From an uncultured Peptoniphilus sp. (GTDB taxonomy: Bacteria; Bacillota; Clostridia; Tissierellales; Peptoniphilaceae): a DNA stretch of 15,517 nucleotides. This document shows, in pieces, positions 6,109-13,703 of the stretch. Under the pieces are notes generated by a model, which made no database searches, was not told the origin of the DNA, and was given only the letters and a program-made list of their open reading frames with translations. The DNA lies in contig CABQNX010000029.1 of assembly GCA_902465645.1 (NCBI GenBank), positions 1-15,517 of the forward strand. The letters are read 5' to 3'. The position numbers were made by a program, and so were the translations under genes. Each line of letters starts with the position of its first letter. Position 1 is the first letter of the stretch.

Positions 6109-7548
6109 TTATTTTACTGTCCAGTAGCCATCTTTAGCACTGCCTACATACTTTATTATTTTTTTATCTGTTAAAACTTTTAAATCTCTTTCAATAGTTC
6201 TTTCAGAAACTTTAAATTCTTTGGATAAATCATTGGCAGTTATTTTAGGGTTATTTTTTATTATTTCAATAATTTTTTCACGCCTATCACTTGGTTTTAA
6301 TTTTTGACCGACACTTTGACCGCCATTTTGCCCGACACTTTGACCGTCTTTTTGGGTGATATATTTAGTGACATTTTGGGTGACATTTTGAGTGACATAA
6401 TTTAAGTTTTTTAGAATTGTAGTAAAAGAAGATTCTGTTGACTTAAACTTCGGTTTTAATTCTTCTTTATAATTTTCTTCTACTTCATAAGCTTCTATAA
6501 TTTTTCTAAGTCCAGATCCACGTCTTTCCATTAAATCCATTCTAGCAAATACATCTGCTATTATTGGATTTCTTCTTGTAGAAGATACGTTTAATGGATT
6601 GAGATCTTGCACAAAAGTCCCATCATACATACCACCAGGAGAATATATTTCTAACCTGTCATCATAAATATCTACATGGACTTCACTACCTACTACAGAA
6701 TAATCTCTGTGAATAAGTGCATTTACTAAAGCTTCCTGCACTGCTCTTTCAGGATATTCTGGATATTCTATTCTATAAACTGGACCTTTCTTCCACATCT
6801 TTTTTGAATTTCTTTTTACAAAGTCTAGACTTGCTTTTAAAAGATAAATTATATTGCCTTCAAATTCTATATCATCTAAGGCATCCATTCGACCATTGGC
6901 TTTAGTTAATCCATTCCATCTAGTACAAAATACCCTAGACTGATAAACTTGATAGTAATCTGCAAAGAGTGCTCCTGCAATTGTTAAATTGTTCTCATCA
7001 TTTACAAGTCCAAAAGATTTTAAATCTTTTTCTTCAAAATCTTTTCCCGTTCTTTCTTTGTATTCGATTCTAAGTTCCTTAAAACTTACATTTTCTAGTT
7101 TTTTCTTTGATTGAAGTGAATCGTAACTTATATGTTCTCCTTTTAGCGATAAATTAAATAAGTCTATTCGATTTGCAGACACACTTTGATTTCCTACTCT
7201 TTTATAAGCAGTTCTGCTTCCTCCATCAACTACAAAATATGGTGTGTTTTTCCCAGCAAATATATTTAAAATCAATATGACTTTTCCATCAATTTCCTCT
7301 ATTTCCATATCAAATTCTGGATTCGGATCCATTTTAGTTTTTATGATTTCAGAAATATTTTCAGAAGTATCTTGATAGTCTTTAAGTCCAAGAATTGTAT
7401 TATCTTCTTTAACTCCAAATATTAACTTCCCACCTCGACCATTTGCAAAGGCTGATACAGATTTTAACCAAGACTTTGGCTTTTTTATTTCTAATTTTTC
7501 TTTTTTGTCATATAGATTTGTTTCTCCAAGATAGTCTTTTAAGTTCAA
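6109..7548 (-). CDS. AlbA_2 (Schlafen-like) / HATPase-fold putative transcriptional regulator with C-terminal winged helix
   Basis: A 479-residue protein of the group often labelled ATP-binding or RecG-like regulator. Residues about 15-125 carry the AlbA_2 domain (SVSAFANGRGGKLIFGVKED, GLKDYQD). Residues about 265-355 carry the HATPase_c_4 region (AVQEALVNALIHRDYS, EIYSPGGM, RRNPIIADVF, MERRGSGLRKI). A repetitive linker at about 385-415 has VTQN units followed by GQSVGQ-type units. Residues about 420-479 form a winged helix (ITANDLSKEFKVSERTIERD). I infer DNA binding through both ends and regulation of local genes. The start is TTG at 7548, chosen because AAGGAG lies 7 nt before it and no better in-frame ATG exists. 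It lies 83 nt after relE and 17 nt before the Fic-motif gene. Confidence 0.8.
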   Translation of the reverse strand: MNLKDYLGETNLYDKKEKLEIKKPKSWLKSVSAFANGRGGKLIFGVKEDNTILGLKDYQDTSENISEIIKTKMDPNPEFDMEIEEIDGKVILILNIFAGKNTPYFVVDGGSRTAYKRVGNQSVSANRIDLFNLSLKGEHISYDSLQSKKKLENVSFKELRIEYKERTGKDFEEKDLKSFGLVNDENNLTIAGALFADYYQVYQSRVFCTRWNGLTKANGRMDALDDIEFEGNIIYLLKASLDFVKRNSKKMWKKGPVYRIEYPEYPERAVQEALVNALIHRDYSVVGSEVHVDIYDDRLEIYSPGGMYDGTFVQDLNPLNVSSTRRNPIIADVFARMDLMERRGSGLRKIIEAYEVEENYKEELKPKFKSTESSFTTILKNLNYVTQNVTQNVTKYITQKDGQSVGQNGGQSVGQKLKPSDRREKIIEIIKNNPKITANDLSKEFKVSERTIERDLKVLTDKKIIKYVGSAKDGYWTVK

Positions 7549-7631
7549 TGTATCTCTCCTTCACTTTTTTCTAAAAATGGTCTTACAATTTTTTTATTTA
7601 TTATTTACCTATTTCAAAAGATATAAGCTTT

Positions 7632-7955
7632 TTATAGGTCCTTAATTCTTTTCTCTGCTTCTTTATAGACTTTTGAGTCAGCTCTCGCCCCTATTATAAT
7701 TATCAAAACATTATCTTCACGTTTTTCTAATTTGTAGACGATTCTAAGTCCTGAGCTTTTTAATTTTATTTTCATAAGTCCAGCTAATGATGAATCACTT
7801 TGATTGCCTAGTGGTTTCCCGTATCCGCCTTCTGTATTGGGTAGTGGATTTATTAATATTCTTTTTATTGCTTTATCTACTATTTTTCTTTGTGAACCAT
7901 CTAGGGCTTCGTAATCTTCGACTGCCTGCTTAATAAAAGATAACTTGTACATCAT
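7632..7955 (-). CDS. RelE/ParE-superfamily toxin
   Basis: A 107-residue toxin with the usual order of this family: an N-terminal strand and two helices (LSFIKQAVEDYEALDGSQRK, IVDKAIKRI), the loop GGYGKPLGNQSDSSLAGLMK, the core strand LRIVYKLE, and a C-terminal strand-helix IIIIGARADSKVYKEAEKRI. RelE proteins cleave mRNA on the ribosome; ParE relatives poison gyrase, and the sequence alone does not settle which. The ATG overlaps the antitoxin stop by 4 nt (ATGA), the normal antitoxin-first arrangement, so the pair is coupled. The length is typical and the gene looks intact. A second ATG follows immediately. Confidence 0.85.
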   Translation of the reverse strand: MMYKLSFIKQAVEDYEALDGSQRKIVDKAIKRILINPLPNTEGGYGKPLGNQSDSSLAGLMKIKLKSSGLRIVYKLEKREDNVLIIIIGARADSKVYKEAEKRIKDL

Positions 7956-8275
7956 TCAAACTCGTCTTCACTAAGTGGTTCAATATCATCAAAGTTCATA
8001 TTAAATGCTTTTTCAATGTCTTCTTTTGAAATAGTATCAATTTCATTCACGGATTCAAGCCTTGACTTGGCAAGCATTAAATCTCTTGCATCTTCTAGTT
8101 CATCCATTAACTTTGAGTACTCTTCTGGCGATAAAAGGACACACTCAGGAGAATTGTTCTTTAGGACAACTTTGGATCCATTTGACTTAACATCATCAAA
8201 AATTCTACCTGCAAGACCTCTATTAAAGTCAGAGATAGAAACTGTTCTATTAGAAATTTGTTTAATAAAGTTCAT
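7952..8275 (-). CDS. Phd/YefM-family antitoxin
   Basis: A 107-residue antitoxin. The N-terminal half (ISNRTVSISDFNRGLAGRIF, then VVLKNNSPECVLLSPEEYSKL) is the Phd/YefM fold that dimerises, binds the operator and represses its own operon. The acidic C-terminal half (SRLESVNEIDTISKEDIEKA) should wrap around the toxin. GAGGTGATAAT precedes the ATG. It is directly coupled to the RelE-type toxin by a 4-nt overlap. Its C-terminal half resembles the broken antitoxin remnant at 5613-5762, suggesting two related modules once lay in this islet. Confidence 0.87.
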   Translation of the reverse strand: MNFIKQISNRTVSISDFNRGLAGRIFDDVKSNGSKVVLKNNSPECVLLSPEEYSKLMDELEDARDLMLAKSRLESVNEIDTISKEDIEKAFNMNFDDIEPLSEDEFE

Positions 8276-8370
8276 ATTATCACCTCATAATAAGTATAAC
8301 ATAAGAGTATGAAAATCGATATATTTATAGATAAAATTGTCGTTAATAATATCATCATTTATAAAAAATA

Positions 8371-8396
8371 AAGCTTAATCAAAAATGATTAAACTT
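8371..8396 (-). terminator. Terminator-like hairpin beside copy C
   Basis: On the minus strand AAGTTTAATCA-TTTT-TGATTAAGCTT is followed by TATTTTTTAT. It closely resembles the terminator of the L,D-transpeptidase gene next to copy D. It would end transcripts running through copy C from the aminotransferase gene, and lies upstream of phd. Confidence 0.6.
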
Positions 8397-8437
8397 TTTC
8401 TTTTTATAACTTTTTATTTATTTGTTACGTTGGCAAT

Positions 8438-8692
8438 GATGCCCCAGCTTGTTGAAATGTTATAAGTTCGTAAAGTTTGCCAATATCCCGCAAGCTAATA
8501 AGGCAGTAAGCAAAAAGTTCGGAGAGCTTTTTGCGTATTAATGGGCCGAGCCCCTGCTAGGTCGTTGGGGGTGTTAAGGGGAAGTTTGGAGGGGATGCCA
8601 CCCAGGCACAGGTAAGGGCGATCGAATAAGCCACTCGTGCCCGAATGGGTATAAGTCCCCTCCAATATTGAATCATAAAGCTTGGCTTTACA
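8438..8692 (-). repeat. GC-rich hairpin repeat, copy C (inverted, variant)
   Basis: The same family as copies B and D but in opposite orientation. It begins with CCCCAGCTTGTTG, the inverted counterpart of the end of B and D. It carries GCAAAAAGTTC-GGA-GAGCTTTTTGC (8510-8534) without the 71-nt insert, then CCCCTGCTAGGTCGTTGGGG. It ends in a long hairpin at 8588-8663: GGAGGGGA/TCCCCTCC outside, ACCC/GGGT and GGCAC/GTGCC inside, GGC/GCC near the apex GATCGAATAA. A short stem AAAGC-TTG-GCTTT follows. It fills most of the 490-nt gap between phd and the aminotransferase gene. Confidence 0.8.
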
Positions 8693-8765
8693 AAACTTTT
8701 TTAAATATGAAATCTTTAGAATTTGAATTCTTTTCCATATTTTCTTAAAAGAAAAAATAAAAATC

Positions 8766-9890
8766 TTATTTTTGCATTAATTTTTGAAACTCTTCTTTTA
8801 AAGACACTTTTGTCTTTATACCTAATTCCCCAAATACCTCATCCAACTTCTCATAAAGTTCTAAGAAGTTGTCGTAGGATATGTTATTACCCATGTGGCC
8901 TATCCTAAATACTTTTTCGAATATGTCACCTGCTCCCTTGGAGATTAGTATTCCCTTGTCTCTCAAGGCTCCTATGATGTCTTCTGCTATATAGCCTTCT
9001 GGCACCATAACTGCTGTCAATGTATTGGACCTGGAGTCTTTGGCATAGAGTTCGAAGCCTGCTTTTTCAAATATTTCTCTTGTGACTTCTGCGTATTTTT
9101 TGTGAAGGGCCAGTGAGTCTTTTTCGAATAACAAGTCTAATGCCAAATCTAAGGCGTAGGTTAGATTTTCGTTCATTGTGTATGGGAAGGCAAATCCATC
9201 GGAGTAGGCGTAGTAGTTTTCAAAGTTCATATAATATGAAGGAACTGGTTTCTTTCTATCTCTTATGGCCTTCTTTGCCCTCTCTGATATTGTGACAAGT
9301 GTTAGTCCTGTTGGGGCTGAGATACATTTTTGGCTTCCTCCCAGGGCTATGTCCACCTTATAGTCGTCAAAGTCAAATGCTTCTCCCCCCATGCCTGACA
9401 CTGTGTCTACTATTGTCAAGATTCCGTAAGAATTCAGGAGCCTGCAAATTGTCCTGACTTCGTTTGTGATGCCTGATGGGGTTTCGCAATGGACCATGGT
9501 TGCCACCTTGAAGTCGTGGTCTTTTTCTAAGAATTTTTTTAATTTTTCTATGTCAAAGCCTCTTCTAAAGTCGTCTTCATATATGTAAGACTCTCCTCCG
9601 TAGAATTTTACGAAGTCGGCAAAGCCTGCTCCAAAAACTCCGTTGTTAAGAACAAGAACCCTGTCGCCTTCTTCTACTAGGTTACATATTGCTCCCTCTA
9701 GTCCTATCATTCCTTCGCCAAGCATGATAAAGGATGTGGCTTCTGTCTTTAGGAGTTTGGAGATTTTCTTTTCTACTTGTCTGTGCTTCTTCTCGTATTC
9801 TGGGTCTATGTCCGGGTTGGTAAGGGACTTTCCCATTACTTCCATTACTCTTTTATCTATTGATGTTGGGCCTGCGCAAAGTATTTTCAT
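8766..9890 (-). CDS. Class V PLP-dependent aminotransferase (alanine/serine-glyoxylate type)
   Basis: A 374-residue enzyme of the usual length for the AGXT/serine-glyoxylate branch of fold-type I aminotransferases. The N-terminus CAGPTSIDKRV is the family start. D162 in TIVDTVSGMGG should bind the PLP ring nitrogen. K188 in GGSQKCISAPTGL is the Schiff-base lysine. R329 in FRIGHMGN should bind the substrate carboxylate. The enzyme moves an amino group from a small amino acid to an oxo-acid such as glyoxylate or pyruvate; the exact pair cannot be read from the sequence, and the related ureidoglycine aminotransferases (PucG) remain possible. AGAGAGG lies before the ATG. It is downstream of ribU but separated by a terminator and has its own promoter. 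Confidence 0.85.
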   Translation of the reverse strand: MKILCAGPTSIDKRVMEVMGKSLTNPDIDPEYEKKHRQVEKKISKLLKTEATSFIMLGEGMIGLEGAICNLVEEGDRVLVLNNGVFGAGFADFVKFYGGESYIYEDDFRRGFDIEKLKKFLEKDHDFKVATMVHCETPSGITNEVRTICRLLNSYGILTIVDTVSGMGGEAFDFDDYKVDIALGGSQKCISAPTGLTLVTISERAKKAIRDRKKPVPSYYMNFENYYAYSDGFAFPYTMNENLTYALDLALDLLFEKDSLALHKKYAEVTREIFEKAGFELYAKDSRSNTLTAVMVPEGYIAEDIIGALRDKGILISKGAGDIFEKVFRIGHMGNNISYDNFLELYEKLDEVFGELGIKTKVSLKEEFQKLMQK

Positions 9891-9937
9891 TTTTTACCTC
9901 TCTTTTTTGCAATTTTTGTAAAAGTTTTCTTGTGTAA

Positions 9938-9965
9938 ATTATATTATAAGGGACAAAAAAAACAA
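9938..9965 (-). promoter_or_regulatory. Candidate promoter of the aminotransferase gene
   Basis: On the minus strand TTGTTT (9965-9960) and TATAAT (9943-9938) are 16 nt apart, with a second TATAAT at 9948-9943. The -35 box overlaps the 3' side of the ribU terminator. Confidence 0.5.
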
Positions 9966-9984
9966 GCTGCCCTTTGACAGCTTG
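9954..9984 (-). terminator. Terminator of ribU
   Basis: On the minus strand CAAGCTG-TCAAAGGG-CAGCTTG is followed by a run of T. It lies 35 nt beyond the ribU stop. Confidence 0.85.
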
Positions 9985-10019
9985 CTCTTTTCTTTTATTT
10001 TTCTTTAATCTTTTAATCT

Positions 10020-10625
10020 TTAATTCTTAAAGATTGGTGAAACTTTTTTATAAACCAACATCATTATTGCTGATGTTGTGAAGCCTTTTATTAGGTTAAA
10101 AGGTAGGACTGAATAAATCATCATTGAGAATAGGCCTGTGATTCTTGGTGTGATTGCTGCTCCCATTCCTATGATTGCATCCATTGGCATTACCTTGCCG
10201 TATAACGGGAAGACTACGAAGTAATTTGAGATCATTGCAAGGGCAGTCATAGCAAGGACTCCTAGAGTCAAGGACACTACTGCTCCCTTGTATGTCTTGT
10301 GCTTTCTATAGAAGTAGGCTGACACAAAGGCAAAGCTGCTGGAAATGATGAAGTTTGATAGTTCGCCAACTCCTGCTGTCATTGTTCCCTTAAAGATGAT
10401 GTGCATTATGTTTTTTATAGCTGCGATTATGATGCCATAGGCTGGTCCCATTGTGAAGGCCCCCAATAATACTGGTAGGTCTGAGATGTCTAGCTTCATA
10501 AAGGGTGGTGCTACAAAGGTAAGTGGTAGTTGAAAATACATTAGTATAAATCCTATCACTGATAGCATTCCAATTTTCGTCATGTCTTTTGTTCTTAACA
10601 TAGAACTTGAATTTACTTTGTTCAT
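10020..10625 (-). CDS. ribU: RibU, riboflavin-specific S component of an ECF transporter
   Basis: A 201-residue membrane protein with about five or six hydrophobic helices. The segment KLDISDLPVLLGAFTMGPAY and the following IIAAIKNIMH are the substrate-binding signature of RibU. RibU binds riboflavin or FMN at the outer face and works with the shared EcfA/A'/T energy module, which is not in this window. The assignment is strongly supported by the FMN riboswitch directly upstream, which would shut the gene off when FMN is plentiful. AGGAGG lies just before the ATG at 10625, which follows the riboswitch terminator by about 20 nt. It is transcribed alone, ending at the hairpin 9954-9984. Confidence 0.93.
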   Translation of the reverse strand: MNKVNSSSMLRTKDMTKIGMLSVIGFILMYFQLPLTFVAPPFMKLDISDLPVLLGAFTMGPAYGIIIAAIKNIMHIIFKGTMTAGVGELSNFIISSSFAFVSAYFYRKHKTYKGAVVSLTLGVLAMTALAMISNYFVVFPLYGKVMPMDAIIGMGAAITPRITGLFSMMIYSVLPFNLIKGFTTSAIMMLVYKKVSPIFKN

Positions 10626-10645
10626 TTTACCTCCTGTTGGGGCAT

Positions 10646-10668
10646 AAAAAAACCCCGAACCTTCGGGG
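10646..10668 (-). terminator. Riboswitch-controlled terminator
   Basis: On the minus strand CCCCGAA-GG-TTCGGGG is followed by seven T. It sits between the FMN aptamer and the ribU ribosome binding site and is the expected off-switch expression platform. Confidence 0.88.
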
Positions 10669-10679
10669 CATGAAAGTTT

Positions 10680-10789
10680 AAATCATTCTCTCATCCAGAC
10701 TTTACTGTCGGTATTGGAATTGCACCAATTCGGCTTTCGCTCGCGGACTTTACCGCCGGTTGGGATTTGCACCCTTCCCTGAAGATTTA
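10680..10789 (-). promoter_or_regulatory. FMN riboswitch (RFN element)
   Basis: The minus strand carries the conserved RFN core: AGGGTGCAAATCCCAACCGG, CGGTAAAGTCCGCGAGC, and the 3' part CAGTAAAGTCTGGATGAGAG. The closing helix pairs AAATCTTC with GAATGATTT. RFN aptamers bind FMN; with the terminator that follows, binding should stop transcription of ribU. Confidence 0.97.
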
Positions 10790-10817
10790 AAATATTTTTT
10801 ATTTATTTCTTAATTTA

Positions 10818-10845
10818 ATTATAACATTTGTGAATTTTTTTGCAA
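10818..10845 (-). promoter_or_regulatory. Promoter of the riboswitch-ribU transcript
   Basis: On the minus strand TTGCAA (10845-10840) and TATAAT (10823-10818) are 16 nt apart, about 30 nt upstream of the aptamer. Confidence 0.75.
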
Positions 10846-10942
10846 GGATTAAGTGGACTTAATTTATGTTAAATTGATGAAAGCTTAACTTTAATAACAT
10901 ATTAAAAAAGTTTTTTTAGAACAGGACTTTACGAATCAGTCT

Positions 10943-11313
10943 TGGAGGGGCTTATACCCATCCGGGCACACAGGGGGGGGCATCGTTAAGGATATTATTA
11001 AAGGCTTTATCTTTATAAATCTTTCTAAAGCCTAGGGCTTTAATTCTTCTCTTGGAGGGGACTTAGGGCGTTTCGATCCGCCCTTATCCCCTCCAAACCT
11101 CCCCTGACCACCCCCAACGACCTGGCAGGGGCCTTACCCTCTAATACGCAAAAAGCTCTACGACTAAAAATTTCAAACTACTCGCTACGTTTCACTTCGC
11201 TCGCTCGAACAGTGAAATTTTTTAACGTCTCCGAACTTTTTGCTTACGACCTTATTAGCTTGCAGCATATTGGAAAAATTTATAACCTCATAAGACTTCA
11301 ACAAGCTGGGCAC
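10943..11313 (+). repeat. GC-rich hairpin repeat, copy D
   Basis: A near twin of copy B in the same orientation. It opens with GGAGGGGCTTATACCCATCC, contains AAAGCC-TAG-GGCTTT, and has the long GC hairpin at 11054-11094. It includes the 71-nt palindromic segment between the GCAAAAAGCTC/GAACTTTTTGC arms and ends at CAAGCTGGGCAC (11302-11313). From 11022 to 11247 it differs from copy B at two positions only (11042 and 11224). The G run near its left end is longer than in B. It occupies the gap between the ribU promoter and the L,D-transpeptidase gene. Confidence 0.85.
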
Positions 11314-11352
11314 TCCCTATAATTCATAACTTAATAAAGAATTGTAAAAAAA

Positions 11353-11381
11353 TAAAGCTTAATCAATAAAAGATTAAGCTT
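11353..11381 (-). terminator. Terminator of the L,D-transpeptidase gene
   Basis: On the minus strand AAGCTTAATC-TTTTATT-GATTAAGCTT forms a perfect 10-bp stem followed by TATTTTTTT. It is 26 nt after the stop codon and close to the end of copy D. Confidence 0.8.
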
Positions 11382-11407
11382 ATTTATCAAGAGTTTTCTT
11401 ATTTTTA

Positions 11408-12838
11408 TTATTGTCCTTGTGCTTGGACTTGTTTGCCAACTACTACTTGGCCCCCAGCATCATTTATCCTTTGGCTTGCTGAGTTATAAACTATAACTGG
11501 CATGCCAGTAAAGGTTTGTGGGAAGAGGTTCTTCATAACTCCTGGTGGAATGTTTATGCAGCCGTGTGATCCTCCAGACCTATAAATATTTCCTCCAAAG
11601 GATGATCTCCAACTTGCGTCATGAAGGCCTATGCCTGACCAATTTATTGGCGCCCAGTAGGAAACTTTTGAACGGTAATCTTCTCCCGTTAGGTACCTAT
11701 CTCTTTCACGGGACCATATCCTATCTGTCCCTGTTGGTGTTCCGTTCCCCCTATTTGGGTTGCCTGTAACTACATTGGTTTCAAGTTGCATTACCCCGTC
11801 CTTGTAGTACCAAAGTTTTTGTCTTGCAAGGTCTACTTCTATGTAGGTCTTGCCAATATCATCAACTTTTCTTGAAACTGCATCTTGCCTATAGGCTGGT
11901 TTTACTGTGACAGGCTCTTCCTTGGCAAGGGCTTCTTTTACAATCTCCCTTGTGCCTGGTCTATCTGTCAGCCAACCGTAGATACCTCCGTCCACCTTCA
12001 TTAGACCAAGACCTGTGGAGTTAAAGATCCTGTTTGTCCTGTAAGTGTCGTACTTGGCAGCAAGTTTTTCCACAAAGTGTGCAATTTTTTCTTCGTCAAG
12101 GGCAAGGGTCCCGTCATCAGTCTTGGAGTACATGGCAATTACGCCCTGACCTGTCACTTCTTCCTTCCTATCGTCAAAGTCAAAAGTTATTTTTTTCTTG
12201 TAGACCTCTTTATAGGAAGCAAGTTGATTTTTTATATATTCTGAATCCTTAGTTATATTTGGCTCTTGGTAAAGATTTTCCTCTTCAAGGTCAAGTTCTT
12301 CCTTTTTGTCTCCAAAGTGACCTAGAATGGCATTTTTAAATTCATCCATTTTTATAAAGTTGCCGTGGACTTCATCTTGGATTTTAAATTCTCCATCTTG
12401 GTAGATGACTTTCGCATCTTGTGACTGGTCCTTTTGACCCAAGACTGGCTTAAGTTTTTTTATTTTTTCATCAAGTGCCACTTTGTTGTACTGCAAGTCA
12501 CGGTCCACTTGGTAGTGCTTAGGCACAAGAGATGCCACTGGCCAATAGAAGGCTGTCTGGTCTATGGATTCACTTCCTATGGAATCGACGTATCCGAAGT
12601 CCTTGGCAGCGATCTTGTCGTTTAAGTTCTTGTCCTTGGAAATTATTTCAAGTTCAAAGTTTCTTGAAAGGTCTTCGTAGGTCTTTTTAAGTTCAGATTT
12701 TTTTACAAGTCCAAAATCTCTTCCATTGATGTAGGTTCTTGGCATGTATCTGTCGCTAAAGAAGAAAAGTCCCACCATGTATATAGAAATTATTAAAATT
12801 AATATTAGTGCAAAAATTATTTTAAAAGTTTTTTTCAT
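11408..12838 (-). CDS. Membrane-anchored L,D-transpeptidase (YkuD family)
   Basis: A 476-residue cell-wall enzyme. A single hydrophobic helix at about residues 5-27 anchors it, with the rest outside the cell. Residues about 35-320 match the long N-terminal region (PG_binding_4-like) that precedes YkuD domains in Firmicutes. The YkuD domain begins near 330 (TYIEVDLARQKLWYYKDGVM) and contains H406 (GIGLHD) and the catalytic SHGCIN motif with H425 and C427. Such enzymes make 3-3 crosslinks in peptidoglycan or attach proteins to it, and resist most beta-lactams. The C-terminus ends in a Gln/Val-rich tail. GGGAGG precedes the ATG. It is divergent from fic and has its own terminator. Confidence 0.92.
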   Translation of the reverse strand: MKKTFKIIFALILILIISIYMVGLFFFSDRYMPRTYINGRDFGLVKKSELKKTYEDLSRNFELEIISKDKNLNDKIAAKDFGYVDSIGSESIDQTAFYWPVASLVPKHYQVDRDLQYNKVALDEKIKKLKPVLGQKDQSQDAKVIYQDGEFKIQDEVHGNFIKMDEFKNAILGHFGDKKEELDLEEENLYQEPNITKDSEYIKNQLASYKEVYKKKITFDFDDRKEEVTGQGVIAMYSKTDDGTLALDEEKIAHFVEKLAAKYDTYRTNRIFNSTGLGLMKVDGGIYGWLTDRPGTREIVKEALAKEEPVTVKPAYRQDAVSRKVDDIGKTYIEVDLARQKLWYYKDGVMQLETNVVTGNPNRGNGTPTGTDRIWSRERDRYLTGEDYRSKVSYWAPINWSGIGLHDASWRSSFGGNIYRSGGSHGCINIPPGVMKNLFPQTFTGMPVIVYNSASQRINDAGGQVVVGKQVQAQGQ

Positions 12839-12854
12839 AATTCCTCCCTTCCTT

Positions 12855-12860
12855 ATTATA
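12855..12860 (-). promoter_or_regulatory. Candidate -10 box of the L,D-transpeptidase gene
   Basis: A perfect TATAAT on the minus strand, 16 nt before the start codon, would give a very short leader. No convincing -35 box lies at the right distance. Confidence 0.3.
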
Positions 12861-12925
12861 CTCGATAAATTTTCTTTTTATGTAAGATTTTTTAAATGTA
12901 AAGTATTTGTAAATATTCTTTTGCT

Positions 12926-12954
12926 TTGATTTTTTATCTAATAGAATGTAGAAT
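12926..12954 (+). promoter_or_regulatory. Promoter of fic
   Basis: TTGATT (12926-12931) and TAGAAT (12949-12954) are exactly 17 nt apart. Transcription would start about 25 nt before the start codon. Confidence 0.65.
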
Positions 12955-12986
12955 TAGTTTTAGTATATGATTTAAGAGGTGAGCCA

Positions 12987-13553
12987 ATGAAAGATGAAGA
13001 ATTGCTATCAAAAAAACGATCAATTGAACTCTGGGACAGTAATCTAATAAATGAAATTGAAGTGGGGACCCTAAAGGGACTGCAAGAGATCCACAGATAC
13101 TTGTTCCAAGATATATTTGACTTTGCCGGAGAAATAAGAAAAGTAAATATTTCTAAGGGAAACTTTAGATTTGCCCCTGTTTTATTTTTGAAGGAAAACT
13201 TGAAAATAATCGAGAAGATGCCGGAAAATAATTTTGATGAGATTATAGAAAAATATGTGGAAATGAATGTGGCCCATCCCTTTAGAGAAGGAAATGGAAG
13301 AGCAAGTAGGATTTGGCTGGACTTGATCTTAAAGAAAAATTTAAGACTCTGTGTGGACTGGTCAAAGGTGGATAAGTTTCAATACCTAAGTGCCATGGAA
13401 AGGTCTCCTGTCAATTCTCTTGAGATAAGGCACTTGCTTAAGGCTGCCCTTACAAAAGACATAGACAGCAGGCAAGTCTACATGCGTGGCATTCAAAATT
13501 CTTACTATTATGAAGACCTTTATAAATATGATATAGAAAATTTAGATGAATAA
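12987..13553 (+). CDS. Fic/DOC-family AMP-transferase, class III-like with C-terminal inhibitory motif
   Basis: A 188-residue protein of the size of stand-alone Fic enzymes. The active-site motif HPFREGNGRASR (residues 97-108) matches HxFx(D/E)GNGRxxR completely, so catalysis should be intact; the flap region is around GNFRFAP (58-64). Fic enzymes usually transfer AMP from ATP to a hydroxyl side chain of a target protein. The C-terminus has VYMRGIQNSYYYEDLYKY; S172-YYY-E176 fits the class III inhibitory pattern (S/T)xxxE(G/N), except that the residue after Glu is Asp. GAGGTG precedes the ATG, with a good promoter upstream and a terminator after it. The target is unknown, and no antitoxin is adjacent, which agrees with self-inhibition. 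Confidence 0.9.
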   Translation: MKDEELLSKKRSIELWDSNLINEIEVGTLKGLQEIHRYLFQDIFDFAGEIRKVNISKGNFRFAPVLFLKENLKIIEKMPENNFDEIIEKYVEMNVAHPFREGNGRASRIWLDLILKKNLRLCVDWSKVDKFQYLSAMERSPVNSLEIRHLLKAALTKDIDSRQVYMRGIQNSYYYEDLYKYDIENLDE

Positions 13554-13560
13554 GAAAAAC

Positions 13561-13594
13561 CTGCTTGAAAGAAAAACTCTCAAGCAGCTTTTTT
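13561..13594 (+). terminator. Terminator of fic
   Basis: CTGCTTGA (13561-13568) and TCAAGCAG (13580-13587) form an 8-bp stem followed by CTTTTTT, just after the fic stop codon. Confidence 0.85.
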
Positions 13595-13668
13595 ATGTAA
13601 AAGTTTTTTTGTATATTTTTATAAAGTTCTTCAATTGTCTAGAGAATTTATAATCTAAAAATGAGCAC

Positions 13669-13699
13669 AAAAAAACTCACAAGCTAACTTGTGAGTTTA
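13669..13699 (-). terminator. Terminator of tRNA-Leu
   Basis: On the minus strand ACTCACAAG-TTAG-CTTGTGAGT is followed by a T run, directly after the tRNA. Confidence 0.85.
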
Positions 13700-13703
13700 A
13701 TGT

